Shown piece by piece: positions 55,530-64,000 of a stretch of DNA of 64,000 nt (position 1 is its first letter; every line of letters starts with the position of its first letter). Under the pieces are notes generated by a model that saw only the letters and a list, made by a program, of their open reading frames with translations, had not been told where the DNA came from and made no database searches. The stretch is taken from assembly GCF_026183735.1 (NCBI RefSeq), contig NZ_JAPFRE010000015.1, positions 403,570 through 467,569 on the forward strand. Reading direction: 5' to 3'. The translations under genes and the position numbers were made by a program. This DNA comes from Alteromonas sp. ASW11-130. GTDB taxonomy: Bacteria; Pseudomonadota; Gammaproteobacteria; Enterobacterales; Alteromonadaceae.

Positions 55530-56039
55530 ATGTTGCTAGGTCTATTTAGTATTATGGGTGTGTTGGTTATAGCGCTAATTTATTTTGTTTTGCGGGCACA
55601 AACCTATCAACGAGAGTTAAGCCTCGTTCGCAGCACGGCAAAATCCAACGCCAAAAAAGTGAATATCGCTTATACCAATTTAGTCATGCTGACCAATGAA
55701 TTACAAAGTGTATTTACACAACGATTAGAGGTAGCTAATAGCAAAGGGTTACTTACCGGAGGTAATTTCACTGCTGCCAAAGTGGTGATTAAAAATTTCT
55801 CAAATGTAATAATGGATTGCTGTGAAAAAGGCAATACCGTAGAAGAAGCAATAACCCGCAGATTAAAAAATGACTCGGTATCGTTAATCGATGTGAAAAA
55901 CTTCATTAAAGAACAGCCTAATGATGTCCGTATGTCATGGTCGAAAAATACCCCTGAGGGTTTTATTACCGCCTGTAATAACTTTAGCCAGACAGCCTTA
56001 ACAGTTGATAAAACTGATCTAAAACAAGAAGCTAGCTAA
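55530..56039 (+). CDS. Single-pass membrane protein of unknown function
   Basis: The 169-residue product starts four bases after the DUF885 gene. A membrane helix at about 3-24 (LGLFSIMGVLVIALIYFVL) is followed by a basic, helical cytoplasmic part (RSTAKSNAKKVNIAYTNLVM) and a domain with CCEKGNTVEEAITRRL. The layout resembles LemA-type anchored helical proteins, but the match is too weak to name. Probably co-transcribed with DUF885. A strong terminator follows. Confidence 0.7.
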   Translation: MLLGLFSIMGVLVIALIYFVLRAQTYQRELSLVRSTAKSNAKKVNIAYTNLVMLTNELQSVFTQRLEVANSKGLLTGGNFTAAKVVIKNFSNVIMDCCEKGNTVEEAITRRLKNDSVSLIDVKNFIKEQPNDVRMSWSKNTPEGFITACNNFSQTALTVDKTDLKQEAS

Positions 56040-56064
56040 CAGACAAAAAATTTTCAATTAAATC

Positions 56065-56096
56065 AAAGCACGCTATCAGATAGCGTGCTTTTTTTG
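56065..56096 (+). terminator. Terminator upstream of the mutasome operon
   Basis: AAAGCACGCTATC and GATAGCGTGCTTT form a perfect long stem with a tiny loop, followed by Ts. It isolates the SOS operon from the preceding genes. Confidence 0.92.
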
Positions 56097-56134
56097 TATC
56101 CGTGAACTTGCAGAGAGACTGATTTACCCTATAA

Positions 56135-56154
56135 TACTGTATATATAAACAGTA
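56135..56154. promoter_or_regulatory. LexA (SOS) box
   Basis: tactgtatatataaacagta has the CTGT-N8-ACAG spacing of the gammaproteobacterial LexA operator, with an A/T-rich centre. It is 11 bases upstream of the imuA start, so LexA would block transcription of imuA-imuB-dnaE2 until DNA damage. Confidence 0.92.
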
Positions 56155-56164
56155 TTATTATGTT

Positions 56165-56854
56165 ATGTCTGATTCTCTTACTCATCTGGTGAAACACCCT
56201 AAGCTATGGCGAGCCAGTTATAAATCTTCTGTAGAAAATGATGCCCGCATAGCATCGGGATTTACTGTATTGGACAGTGCGCTTAATGGCGGCTGGCCTT
56301 TAGCGGGTTTAATACGCCTGAGAACATTAAAAGGTATAGGTGAAGTTAAGCTGTTCCTAACTTTATTACAAAAGATCAGAAAGCATCAGCTGATTATGTT
56401 TATTAATGCCCCTGGCCGCGTTCAGTCGAGTTGGTTGATAAAACATGGTATTGAAGCTGAGAATGTGTTTTCGCTTTGTGGCAAACATGATGAAAACTTA
56501 TGGGCGGCAGAACAATGTCTTAAAAGTGATGCCTGCCAAGTAGTTTTGTTATGGTCGACCCAAAACCTTAGCCTTACCCAGGCGCGGCGATTACAGGTTT
56601 GTGCTAAGCAACATCAATCAATTTGTATTCTGTTCGAATATCAAGATGTTCCACGACAATCACTACCCGTAGAGCTTGATTTGTCAATTATGCGTGAGAA
56701 AGCTGAAGTTATTATAAATGTTGATAAACAAATGGGGGGGTGGCCTCATCCTGGCTTACGGGTAGCATTTTCACCTAATCCAAATAATAACCCAATCCTC
56801 TCAGCCTTCGAACACTACTCTCAAACTTTTACCGCACATACGAAGGTCAGTTAA
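56165..56854 (+). CDS. imuA: ImuA, RecA-like mutasome protein
   Basis: ImuA is a RecA-fold accessory factor of the ImuB-DnaE2 mutasome, found where umuDC is replaced. The 229-residue protein keeps the RecA-like core strands (GFTVLDSALNGGWPLAGLI, HQLIMFINAPGRVQ, CQVVLLWSTQNLSLTQARRL) but has no Walker A loop. The C-terminus ends WPHPGLRVAFSPNPNNN. It is first in the operon and lies directly behind the LexA box. Confidence 0.92.
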   Translation: MSDSLTHLVKHPKLWRASYKSSVENDARIASGFTVLDSALNGGWPLAGLIRLRTLKGIGEVKLFLTLLQKIRKHQLIMFINAPGRVQSSWLIKHGIEAENVFSLCGKHDENLWAAEQCLKSDACQVVLLWSTQNLSLTQARRLQVCAKQHQSICILFEYQDVPRQSLPVELDLSIMREKAEVIINVDKQMGGWPHPGLRVAFSPNPNNNPILSAFEHYSQTFTAHTKVS

Positions 56855-56869
56855 CAGTATAGGTGATTA

Positions 56870-58267
56870 ATGTTGTGGCTATACCTGGATTTTTATCAAT
56901 TAACGCTTGACGCTTTGGAACAAACTTCCGATGAAAAAAGCGCACGTCCTTGCGTGATATATCAAGCGGAGGTTAATCAAATAGTGCAACGGAATGCCTT
57001 GGCAAAGGAACGCGGCATCGAAGTGGGTATGGGCATGGCGCAAGCCGCCGCATTAAGTGCAGATTTAAACGTGATTGATTATAAACAAGAACGTGAAAGC
57101 GGTCATTTGCAGATGCTTGCATGTGCTTTATATCAGCTGATAGGTGATATTGTTGTATACCCTCCCTCTTGTTTAGCGATACGACTTGATCCATCAATAA
57201 AGTTCTACGATGGTTTAATGCCACTTTGGCAGGCTTTAGTTACTCAGTTACGCCAACAAAAAGTAACCTACCACTTTGCTACGGGATGGAGCATAGAGTC
57301 CGCCAAAGTATTGGCCAAAGCCAAGACTAACGCGGTATTTTCTGACCGGAGCAATATTCAAAAGGCCCTGCAATACTGTCACTTAAAACACACCGACTTA
57401 TCTGCTAAACAAATCAGTTCGCTGGCTCGGGTAGGTATTCACACGTTAAGAGGATTGTTGGCACTTCCAGCCACCGAATTAGGAAAGCGATTTGATAATG
57501 CATTGATTACTTACTTGACTGCGCTAAGAGGAGAAGTATACCCACATTGTGTCTATTTCCATCCGGCTGAAAAATTTTCCCAGACAATTGAGCCTACTTA
57601 CGAAATTTCTCATACCCACCATCTTATGCCGTGGGTGCGTCGGTTATTAGACCAATTGGCGATATTTCTTCGCTTAAGAAATCAGATAACACACTCTCTT
57701 ACTCTTACACTATACTTTCGCGAACAAGAACAAGAAGACTTTGAAGTTGGCTCCGCCTGCCCCCTCTCTGATGCTGCCACCTGGCACCCTCTATTTGAAC
57801 TGTTAATTGAAAAGTTAACACTTAGTGAACCTGTGACGGCTATTGGGTTAAGTGCAAATACTACCGAAGAAATGACTGGAGAAAACAGTGATTTTTTCAG
57901 TGACCGATTCCATTATTTTGCCAAGATGCAACTAATAGGCAGACTTCAGGCTAAGCTGGGTGAAGACAACCTTAATAAACCCGATTTAACCGATGATCAC
58001 CGACTTGATGTGATTCATCCTCCACATTCTGCCCGTCCTTTAGCGCTCCCAGATAGGTGGCAGCCTCTTTTCATTGCCACTAACCCTATTCCTCTTTCTA
58101 AACCAAGCCATATCCAATTTGGGCCAGTACGCATGCAAACCGGATGGTGGGACGGGCATTATATTAAACGCGATTATTTCATTACTCAGTCTTTAAACGG
58201 TGAATTATTGCTGATTTATAAATGCTCTCCTGAAGCGCAATGGTATATTCAAGGCTGGTATAGTTAA
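56870..58267 (+). CDS. imuB: ImuB, Y-family polymerase-like mutasome protein
   Basis: ImuB is a catalytically dead Y-family relative that bridges the sliding clamp and DnaE2. The 465-residue protein opens MLWLYLDFYQLTLDA, where the catalytic Asp is followed by a non-canonical Phe. It has the finger/palm-like segment RNALAKERGIEVGMGMAQAA and a thumb region with a helix-hairpin-helix (LARVGIHTLRGLLALPATEL). The clamp-binding and C-terminal regions are less conserved. It lies 15 bases after imuA and one base before dnaE2. Confidence 0.93.
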   Translation: MLWLYLDFYQLTLDALEQTSDEKSARPCVIYQAEVNQIVQRNALAKERGIEVGMGMAQAAALSADLNVIDYKQERESGHLQMLACALYQLIGDIVVYPPSCLAIRLDPSIKFYDGLMPLWQALVTQLRQQKVTYHFATGWSIESAKVLAKAKTNAVFSDRSNIQKALQYCHLKHTDLSAKQISSLARVGIHTLRGLLALPATELGKRFDNALITYLTALRGEVYPHCVYFHPAEKFSQTIEPTYEISHTHHLMPWVRRLLDQLAIFLRLRNQITHSLTLTLYFREQEQEDFEVGSACPLSDAATWHPLFELLIEKLTLSEPVTAIGLSANTTEEMTGENSDFFSDRFHYFAKMQLIGRLQAKLGEDNLNKPDLTDDHRLDVIHPPHSARPLALPDRWQPLFIATNPIPLSKPSHIQFGPVRMQTGWWDGHYIKRDYFITQSLNGELLLIYKCSPEAQWYIQGWYS

Positions 58268-58268
58268 T

Positions 58269-61200
58269 ATGCTATATAGCGAACTTTTCTGTCAAAGTAA
58301 CTTCAGCTTTTTATGTGGTGCGTCCGATCCGGAAGAACTAGTTAACACGGCGACCTTTCTGAATTATCAGGCACTTGCTCTCACCGACGAATGTTCTGTC
58401 GCCGGCGTAGTCAGAGCACATGCAGAAATTAAACGTAATCGCCTTCCTTTAAAATTGATTATTGGCGCTTCGTTTACCTTCGCCCAACATTTTTCCTTTA
58501 TTTTACTATGCCCACATAAACAAGCTTACGCTGAATTATGTAGGATCATTACCAATGCACGAAGCCGCTCACCGAAAGGGGAGTACAATCTGGCAGAGTG
58601 GGACATTAAGTCAGTTAAGCATTGCTTAATAGTCTGGTTACCATCCCTTAAAAAAGAAGTAGACCAATATTGGGCGAACTGGTTAAAACGCTTTCATTCT
58701 CAACGCTGTTGGATTGGTATTCAACGACTATTAGACGGCCAAGATCATTACCGTTTCAGTCAGTTTACTGACCTCAGTGACGACTATTCACTTCCAATAT
58801 GCGCTTGTACCGGGGTACTAATGCATCATTCCAAACGTTTACCTTTGCAACATGTTTTACATGCCATGAAGCAGAGAACCACGGTAGACAAGGTAGGAAA
58901 AGTGGCGTTAAGCAATGCTGAACGGACGCTGCGCCCCTTAAGTAAATTAAAAAAAATCTATCCTTCTGGATGGTTGAATGAGACCAAAAAAATTGCCGAC
59001 CAATGCCAATTTTCATTAGACGAGCTACGATACCAATATCCTAAGGAACTTGTACCAGTCGGTTATACGGCCTCCTCATATTTAAGAGAATGCGTCGAAA
59101 AAGGAATTAAAAAGCGTTTTCCTGAAGGCATAAACGCAGATGTCCGAAATACTATCGAAAAAGAACTGAAATTAATTAATGAACAAGCCTATGAGTACTT
59201 TTTTTTAACTATTTATGACATTGTGCAATTTGCTCAGCAACAAGGTATTTTGTATCAGGGCCGTGGGTCAGCGGCTAATTCTGTAGTCTGTTATTGCCTG
59301 GAAATTACAGCGGTTGATCCGCGTCAGATAAGCGTTTTGTTTGAACGTTTTATTTCGAAAGAACGCGATGAGCCCCCCGATATTGATGTGGACTTTGAGC
59401 ACGAAAAACGCGAACAAATTATCCAATATATTTACCACAAATATGGCCGCCAGAGAACTGCTTTGGCTGCCACTGTAATTACATTTCGTTTTCGTAGTGC
59501 CTTTCGCGAAGTAGGTAAAGCATTAGGCTTTCCAGAGAGCCAATTAGGTTATGTGCTTAAAAACATTAATCGGCGGGATAGAACATTACCCTGGCAAAGC
59601 CAACTTGTTCAATGCGGCATGGATCCTAGCCAAGTAAAAGTAAAACAGCTGATTACCTTGGTCGAACAGGTATTAGGGTTTCCGCGCCATCTTTCACAGC
59701 ATGTAGGGGGATTTGTTATTTCTGACGGTCCTTTACATGAATTAGTTCCTACTGAAAATACAGCAATGCCGGACAGAACCGTTATCCAATGGGACAAGGA
59801 TGACTTAGAAACTCTGGCTTTATTAAAAGTAGATATCCTTGCCCTTGGCATGCTTACCGCCATTCAAAAAAGTTTTAATTTACTCAATAAGCAATTCCCA
59901 CAACCTGTTTCCATCCCATTTATCACTGGTTTAGGCGATGATAAACAAGTGTACGACATGGTGTGTAAAGCTGACACGGTGGGGGTATTTCAAATTGAAT
60001 CCCGTGCCCAAATGACCATGTTACCTCGATTAAAGCCACGCAGTTATTACGATCTAGTCGTACAAATCGCCATTGTCAGACCCGGGCCAATCCAAGGCGA
60101 AATGGTACACCCTTACCTGCGACGTCGGCATCAACAAGAACCTGTTATCTACCCATCTAAAGAGGTAGAAGGCGTCTTAGGAAGAACTATGGGGGTACCA
60201 ATATTTCAGGAACAGGTTATTCAGCTAGCCATGGTAGCGGCTGGATTTTCGGGAGGAGAAGCGGACCAACTCAGGCGGGCAATGGCAAGCTGGAAAAAGA
60301 ATGGCAGGTTGTACGAGTTTCAGGAAAAAGTAGTATCAGGCATGACCAAACGAGGCTATGAAGAAGGGTACGCTAATCAGATATTTGAACAGATTAAAGG
60401 TTTTGGTGGATATGGTTTTCCCGAAGCGCATTCAGCTTCGTTTGCAGTATTAGCTTATGTTTCTTGCTGGTTAAAGTATTATTTCCCGGCGGAATTTTAT
60501 GTAGGATTGTTAAACAGTTGGCCAATGGGGTTTTATACTCCTAGTCAGCTCGTGCGTGACGCCCAACAACATCACATCAACGTGTTACCTGTTTGTATTA
60601 ATGCCTCTGCTATAGAGCACCAAGTAGTATTTTTTCAATCTGAAAAGGCCATCAGATTAGGCTTCACTATAGTAAAGTCATTATCAGATAAAGCAAAAGA
60701 GTGTATCGTTAAAAACAGACCCGAAAAAGGTTATCAGTATTTAGCTGAAGTTCAGCAGTTGTCACTTTCACGATCAGATCTTGAGGCATTGGCCAGTGCT
60801 AATGCATTTCATCAACTAGCAGAGAATCGATACCAATCGCGCTGGGAAATGATGAATGAAGAAAAGAATTTACCTTTATTCTGCCACAATCCCACCCAAC
60901 AGAATTTCAACTTTGCCCCCTCCTCTGTAGATAATTTAGTGGAAGATTATGCCGCGACTGGTTTATCCATTGAACATCACCCCATTGCACTACTTGCGGA
61001 ACAAAAAGCATTAGAAAAATATTGTTGGGCGAGTGAACTGATACATAAACCCAATAAGTCATTAGTGCGCATTATTGGTTGTGTGACTGGACGCCAGGCC
61101 CCTGGTACAGCTTCGGGGGTGACATTTATGACACTTGAGGATCATACCGGGAATATTAATGTCGTTGTGTGGCAGGCAACAGCTCGGCATCAACAACAAC

Positions 61201-61343
61201 CCTATTTAAAAGCGAATATTTTACAAGTAGATGGGGTACTTGAGCAGTCACCAGAGGGCGTCGTTCACGTTATTGCGGGAAAATTAACGGATCGTTCAGA
61301 TTGGTTGAAAAAACTTAACGTACCATCCAGGGATTTTCATTAG
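58269..61343 (+). CDS. dnaE2: Error-prone DNA polymerase DnaE2 (ImuC)
   Basis: This 1024-residue C-family polymerase carries out mutagenic translesion synthesis in the SOS mutasome. The N-terminal PHP domain opens YSELFCQSNFSFLCGASDPE. The palm carries the catalytic pattern YQGRGSAANSVVCYCLEIT and EPPDIDVDFEHEKRE, and the fingers follow with AIVRPGPIQGEMVHPYLRRR and FPEAHSASFAVLAYVSCWLK. The C-terminus has an OB fold (ASGVTFMTLEDHTGNINVVV). Length and order fit ImuC rather than the replicative DnaE. It ends the operon. Confidence 0.97.
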   Translation: MLYSELFCQSNFSFLCGASDPEELVNTATFLNYQALALTDECSVAGVVRAHAEIKRNRLPLKLIIGASFTFAQHFSFILLCPHKQAYAELCRIITNARSRSPKGEYNLAEWDIKSVKHCLIVWLPSLKKEVDQYWANWLKRFHSQRCWIGIQRLLDGQDHYRFSQFTDLSDDYSLPICACTGVLMHHSKRLPLQHVLHAMKQRTTVDKVGKVALSNAERTLRPLSKLKKIYPSGWLNETKKIADQCQFSLDELRYQYPKELVPVGYTASSYLRECVEKGIKKRFPEGINADVRNTIEKELKLINEQAYEYFFLTIYDIVQFAQQQGILYQGRGSAANSVVCYCLEITAVDPRQISVLFERFISKERDEPPDIDVDFEHEKREQIIQYIYHKYGRQRTALAATVITFRFRSAFREVGKALGFPESQLGYVLKNINRRDRTLPWQSQLVQCGMDPSQVKVKQLITLVEQVLGFPRHLSQHVGGFVISDGPLHELVPTENTAMPDRTVIQWDKDDLETLALLKVDILALGMLTAIQKSFNLLNKQFPQPVSIPFITGLGDDKQVYDMVCKADTVGVFQIESRAQMTMLPRLKPRSYYDLVVQIAIVRPGPIQGEMVHPYLRRRHQQEPVIYPSKEVEGVLGRTMGVPIFQEQVIQLAMVAAGFSGGEADQLRRAMASWKKNGRLYEFQEKVVSGMTKRGYEEGYANQIFEQIKGFGGYGFPEAHSASFAVLAYVSCWLKYYFPAEFYVGLLNSWPMGFYTPSQLVRDAQQHHINVLPVCINASAIEHQVVFFQSEKAIRLGFTIVKSLSDKAKECIVKNRPEKGYQYLAEVQQLSLSRSDLEALASANAFHQLAENRYQSRWEMMNEEKNLPLFCHNPTQQNFNFAPSSVDNLVEDYAATGLSIEHHPIALLAEQKALEKYCWASELIHKPNKSLVRIIGCVTGRQAPGTASGVTFMTLEDHTGNINVVVWQATARHQQQPYLKANILQVDGVLEQSPEGVVHVIAGKLTDRSDWLKKLNVPSRDFH

Positions 61344-61549
61344 TGACAGGGGAATATTTCAGCATTACGTATATTTTTCATAATGTCTATATAAGTGACA
61401 CACTATTTTCCACCGTGAATAATACACAACTACTTATCACACTGTTTTTTCACAATATTTCCGAATGGCATGGATGATGTATCCTTTATTGGTGACAACT
61501 TTCCCTCCGTCAATTGTAATTCGGGGGTTAATCCAAGAAGGAGTTTGTA

Positions 61550-62446
61550 ATGAAAAAGCTTACATTAGCAGTTTTAATTAGTAGTGCATTATCAGCTGGA
61601 GCTGTTGCTGGTGGTGATTGGAAGAAAGACAAGATGGAGAGTGCGGATAAAGACCAGATAGAAAGCACTTTTGCAGAGTTAGATAATGATGACAACGGTT
61701 TCATCAGCAAAGAAGAAGCTGATGATGATGACGTCTGGGAGCATTTTGCGAAAATTGATACTAATTCTGACGACCAATTAAGTCAGAAAGAGTTTGATAG
61801 TCATTTACAAAATAAGTCACAACACTATGAAGACGACATAACTGCCACAGCACAAACTGGTGCAGTAGGCGATATCGAGCAAGATGAGGCAATTTCTACT
61901 GAAACTTACGTGGAAGCCGACCTTGAAGATGACGAGATCGAGCGGGATTACGATGATAATTCCACTATGACTGCTCAAAGTGACACAGAGGCCGAACTGG
62001 AAAGCGACAATATCGAAAGAGACTATGACACCGATACCACTATCGCTGCCCAAAACCAACGTGATGACGTAGATGTTGTTATCACCGAGCAAGGCCAAGA
62101 TAGCGATCTGGCCACGCAGAGCAATGAGTTAGACACTAATGCAGACATGACTGCTCGTAGCAAAAGTGATGTAGAACTTCAGGAACAAGATCCTATGGTG
62201 CAGCAGGATTCAGAATTTGAAGCAAATTCTGATATGAGTTCTGAAAATATGGTCGCTAATAACGAGTTCGATATGATGGACACAGACCATGATGGTCAAT
62301 TATCGAAAGCTGAAGCTGCCCAAAGCGGCGTCAACGAATCATTTGAAGATATTGATGAAGATAATGACCAGCTAATCACGCGTATTGAGTATTCTGAATA
62401 TCGTCAAAATCAAGATAACGATTATGAAGATGAAAATGAAGAATAA
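61550..62446 (+). CDS. Exported acidic EF-hand protein with internal repeats
   Basis: The 298-residue protein has a signal peptide (KKLTLAVLISSALSAGAVAG) and four EF-hand calcium loops: DNDDNGFISKEE and DTNSDDQLSQKE near residues 46-90, and DTDHDGQLSKAE and DEDNDQLITRIE near 244-282. Between them lies an acidic, probably disordered linker with tandem units of about 25 residues built around IERDYD and TxxAQ. The terminal EF pairs could bind calcium in the periplasm or outside the cell. AAGGAG precedes the start. No family beyond EF-hand is recognised. A terminator follows. Confidence 0.85.
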   Translation: MKKLTLAVLISSALSAGAVAGGDWKKDKMESADKDQIESTFAELDNDDNGFISKEEADDDDVWEHFAKIDTNSDDQLSQKEFDSHLQNKSQHYEDDITATAQTGAVGDIEQDEAISTETYVEADLEDDEIERDYDDNSTMTAQSDTEAELESDNIERDYDTDTTIAAQNQRDDVDVVITEQGQDSDLATQSNELDTNADMTARSKSDVELQEQDPMVQQDSEFEANSDMSSENMVANNEFDMMDTDHDGQLSKAEAAQSGVNESFEDIDEDNDQLITRIEYSEYRQNQDNDYEDENEE

Positions 62447-62468
62447 TTTAATTCGTAGGTAGATTTTC

Positions 62469-62494
62469 AAAGCCTCCTTGTTGGAGGCTTTTTT
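62469..62494 (+). terminator. Terminator after EF-hand gene
   Basis: AAAGCCTCC and GGAGGCTTT form a nine-base stem around TTGTT, ending in six Ts. Confidence 0.9.
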
Positions 62495-63928
62495 ATCCGC
62501 GGGTTTAATTTAAAAGGCGTTACCGCTTGCAATCCGAAGGCTGACCCAACGTCACTCCTGATAAACACTTGTACCATTAGACGAGATGTCGTCACTGCCC
62601 CTTGCGACTTAGACGTCCTTACAAAGACGCCGCAGCTAAATCTATATCTTATGAATAACAGTTTTTATGGTTATGAATTGCGCGTTCTGATAGCACAGGT
62701 AGGCAAAATCTTCCGCTCACAGTAAAATTCATATAATGCGATTTACCGAAAGTACAGCGGTAGCCAGTAGCGGGGTCCACAAGACTCGAATTAGTAACGA
62801 ACGATTCCGTAGATATTTCATTCCCTTTGATTAAGTCTTTGCTAATCACGAATCGGTTAGAGGAAATTCATAATCTATTTTAGTTAAGCGTAGTAGTTTG
62901 AATTGAACGGGGGGCTTATCTTTAAAGTCCGTTCGCCTTCAGTTTTTTCTGTTGAAAGCCTAAACTTTACTTTGCAAAGCTATCATTCTGAGAAAAGCTG
63001 TAGGTTTAGCTGAAGTTGCCTACCATTTTGATTTACACATATCTCTAAAATGGACAGGCTCGGGTTGAAGGTGAAGCCCTCACGCAGAATCTCTTGAAAC
63101 CCAACCTTGTCAACACCAACTAGTTGGGTAAATCACTTATAAAAAAGTCGTTACGGTCATAGCCGCTCGCCATCTTAATATATGGTTATATTTAGTACAT
63201 CGAGAATGAGCTGGGAGGCCCCCCATTGTGTTGCACCAAATACCCTCGCTAGTATACAAAGACTCGTCGCGTCGAGCGGTACGGTACCAGCAATTTCCAT
63301 ATGCTAGTGTATCTGGCCTGGTATTTCTGTTTTATCAAGTTGGCGAGGCGTTTATTATGGTTTGAATAAACAAAGACATTATAAGAGCTCTGTGGAAGCA
63401 TGATCCAGCTTGCACAGTGCAAAGTCGACATATTGTAATCATTCTGAAGGAGCAAACTGGCATTCAGACTATACCTCCGAAGCCTTTGATACGTATGTAT
63501 TTTGATGCTGCTACCCTATTCACCAGAACTCGCCTTAATAGAACAACTATCGATTTGGCTTCGACAGCACAACTTGGCGAGCCGCTGTTTTCAAAGATAG
63601 AATGACATTGTGAATGCGCGTAGCAATGCATGGAGAGATTTTTTTAGCAACACGGATCGTGTCCCCACTATGTGTCTAAAGAACTGAGGCATAGTGGGCA
63701 AACTTTAATGCGGATTAATATGAGCAGGCGCCGAAATAACGGTAACGGTGCGCAGAAGGTTTCAACCTGCACTGAAAAGACGGTAGCGACGTCTCAAAGA
63801 TTTTAGTTTACTTCGAAAAGATAGTATCGGCGGGGGAAAGTTGCGGCCTTCACAAAATGACGGAAGCCTCTTGAAGTAGTCGCATGAAACCGTTAGAGGT
63901 GCTGGCCTTTTAAAATACAGCTTAAACG
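62495..63928. other. Gene-poor region before the rRNA operon
   Basis: About 1.4 kb holds no frame I can support on either strand. Frames of 60-68 codons near 62649-62849, 63249-63455 and 63417-63605 lack ribosome binding sites, have atypical composition and overlap one another. The base mix is more even than in the intergenic gaps elsewhere. This could be decayed sequence, or host an unrecognised RNA. Confidence 0.5.
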
Positions 63929-63958
63929 AAAAAAGGCCATCCATATGGATAGCCTTTT
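63929..63958 (-). terminator. Terminator of the rRNA operon
   Basis: On the minus strand AAAAGGCTATCC and GGATGGCCTTTT pair around ATAT with one G-U pair and end in a T run. It lies about 10 bases after the 5S 3' end. Confidence 0.88.
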
Positions 63959-63967
63959 CTCTTAATG

Positions 63968-64000
63968 GGAGTTTGGCGGTGTGCTACTCTCACATGGGGA
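63968..64000 (-). rRNA. rrf: 5S ribosomal RNA, 3' part (cut by window edge)
   Basis: The minus strand reads TCCCCATGTGAGAGTAGCAC then ACCGCCAAACTCCC, matching the 3' third of bacterial 5S rRNA (E. coli TCCCCATGCGAGAGTAGGGAACTGCC) (core CCCCATGCGAGAGTAGG). The rest of the gene and presumably 23S and 16S lie beyond the right edge. Confidence 0.88.

Noticed and set aside
62649..62849. 66-codon minus-strand frame in the gap before the rRNA operon
   Set aside because: No ribosome binding site, atypical composition and no recognisable domain.
63417..63605. 62-codon plus-strand frame overlapping a 68-codon minus-strand frame
   Set aside because: Neither frame has start signals, and the overlap of two weak frames is typical of non-coding sequence.

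Overview
The window reads as chromosomal DNA of a marine gammaproteobacterium of the order Alteromonadales, probably Alteromonas-like. This rests on the housekeeping gene set and order (rep, ubiK/ubiA/ubiC, tdh-kbl next to glpE-glpG, mutM-rpmG-rpmB, coaD, radC-coaBC-slmA, cytochrome c5), on the paired PEP-CTERM/THxN-type exported proteins, and on the base composition. The assignment comes from family recognition only; no database search was possible. No CRISPR array, insertion sequence or prophage was recognised. The right edge cuts into a 5S rRNA gene on the minus strand, so an rRNA operon lies just outside the window.

Layout. 0.4-1.7 kb: a ferredoxin-NADP reductase and a small unknown gene, each preceded by a near-consensus Fur box. 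1.9-5.9 kb: a compact five-gene operon of altered copies of primary-metabolism enzymes (a minimal nucleotidyltransferase protein, a PurC-like protein, a tandem AbrB-like protein, a thymidylate-kinase-like protein and a HisG without its regulatory domain). It looks like a pathway making or modifying a nucleotide-like compound and is the best candidate here for an undescribed system. 6.3-10.2 kb: a host-attachment family protein and two tandem PEP-CTERM proteins. 10.9-15.2 kb: a ToxR/CadC-type membrane regulator with a periplasmic propeller, a 59-residue exported two-cysteine peptide, and an orphan truncated adenylation domain with damaged core motifs. 15.8-23.7 kb: an autotransporter-type barrel protein divergent from a transmembrane Ser/Thr kinase, a caspase-fold lipoprotein and an alpha/beta-hydrolase lipoprotein. 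24 kb: tRNA-Arg(CCG) with a truncated second copy of its 5' end and a string of hairpins.

24.4-35.4 kb: mostly core genes (cytochrome c5, a GAF-GAF-GGDEF-EAL protein with a degenerate EAL domain, Rep helicase, UbiK, UbiA, UbiC, a FliL-like protein, GlpG, GlpE, Tdh, Kbl). 35.6-39.7 kb: an operon of a periplasmic binding protein, a porin-like protein and a GGDEF-EAL sensor. 39.8-47.7 kb: envelope glycan genes (heptosyltransferase family 9, Kdo kinase, Wzi-like, GT25, GT4) interleaved with coaD, mutM, rpmG and rpmB. 47.7-50.5 kb: radC, coaBC and slmA, without dut. 50.5-56 kb: M28 and DUF885 peptidases, a TetR regulator, DUF1820 and an unknown membrane protein. 56.1-61.3 kb: a LexA-controlled imuA-imuB-dnaE2 mutasome. 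61.5-62.4 kb: a secreted acidic EF-hand protein. 62.5-63.9 kb: about 1.4 kb with no convincing gene, ahead of the rRNA terminator.

A family of seven-base direct repeats (AAGTAAN and the related AAGTGAC) recurs in intergenic gaps on both strands. The largest array runs into the stop codon of the M28 peptidase gene.
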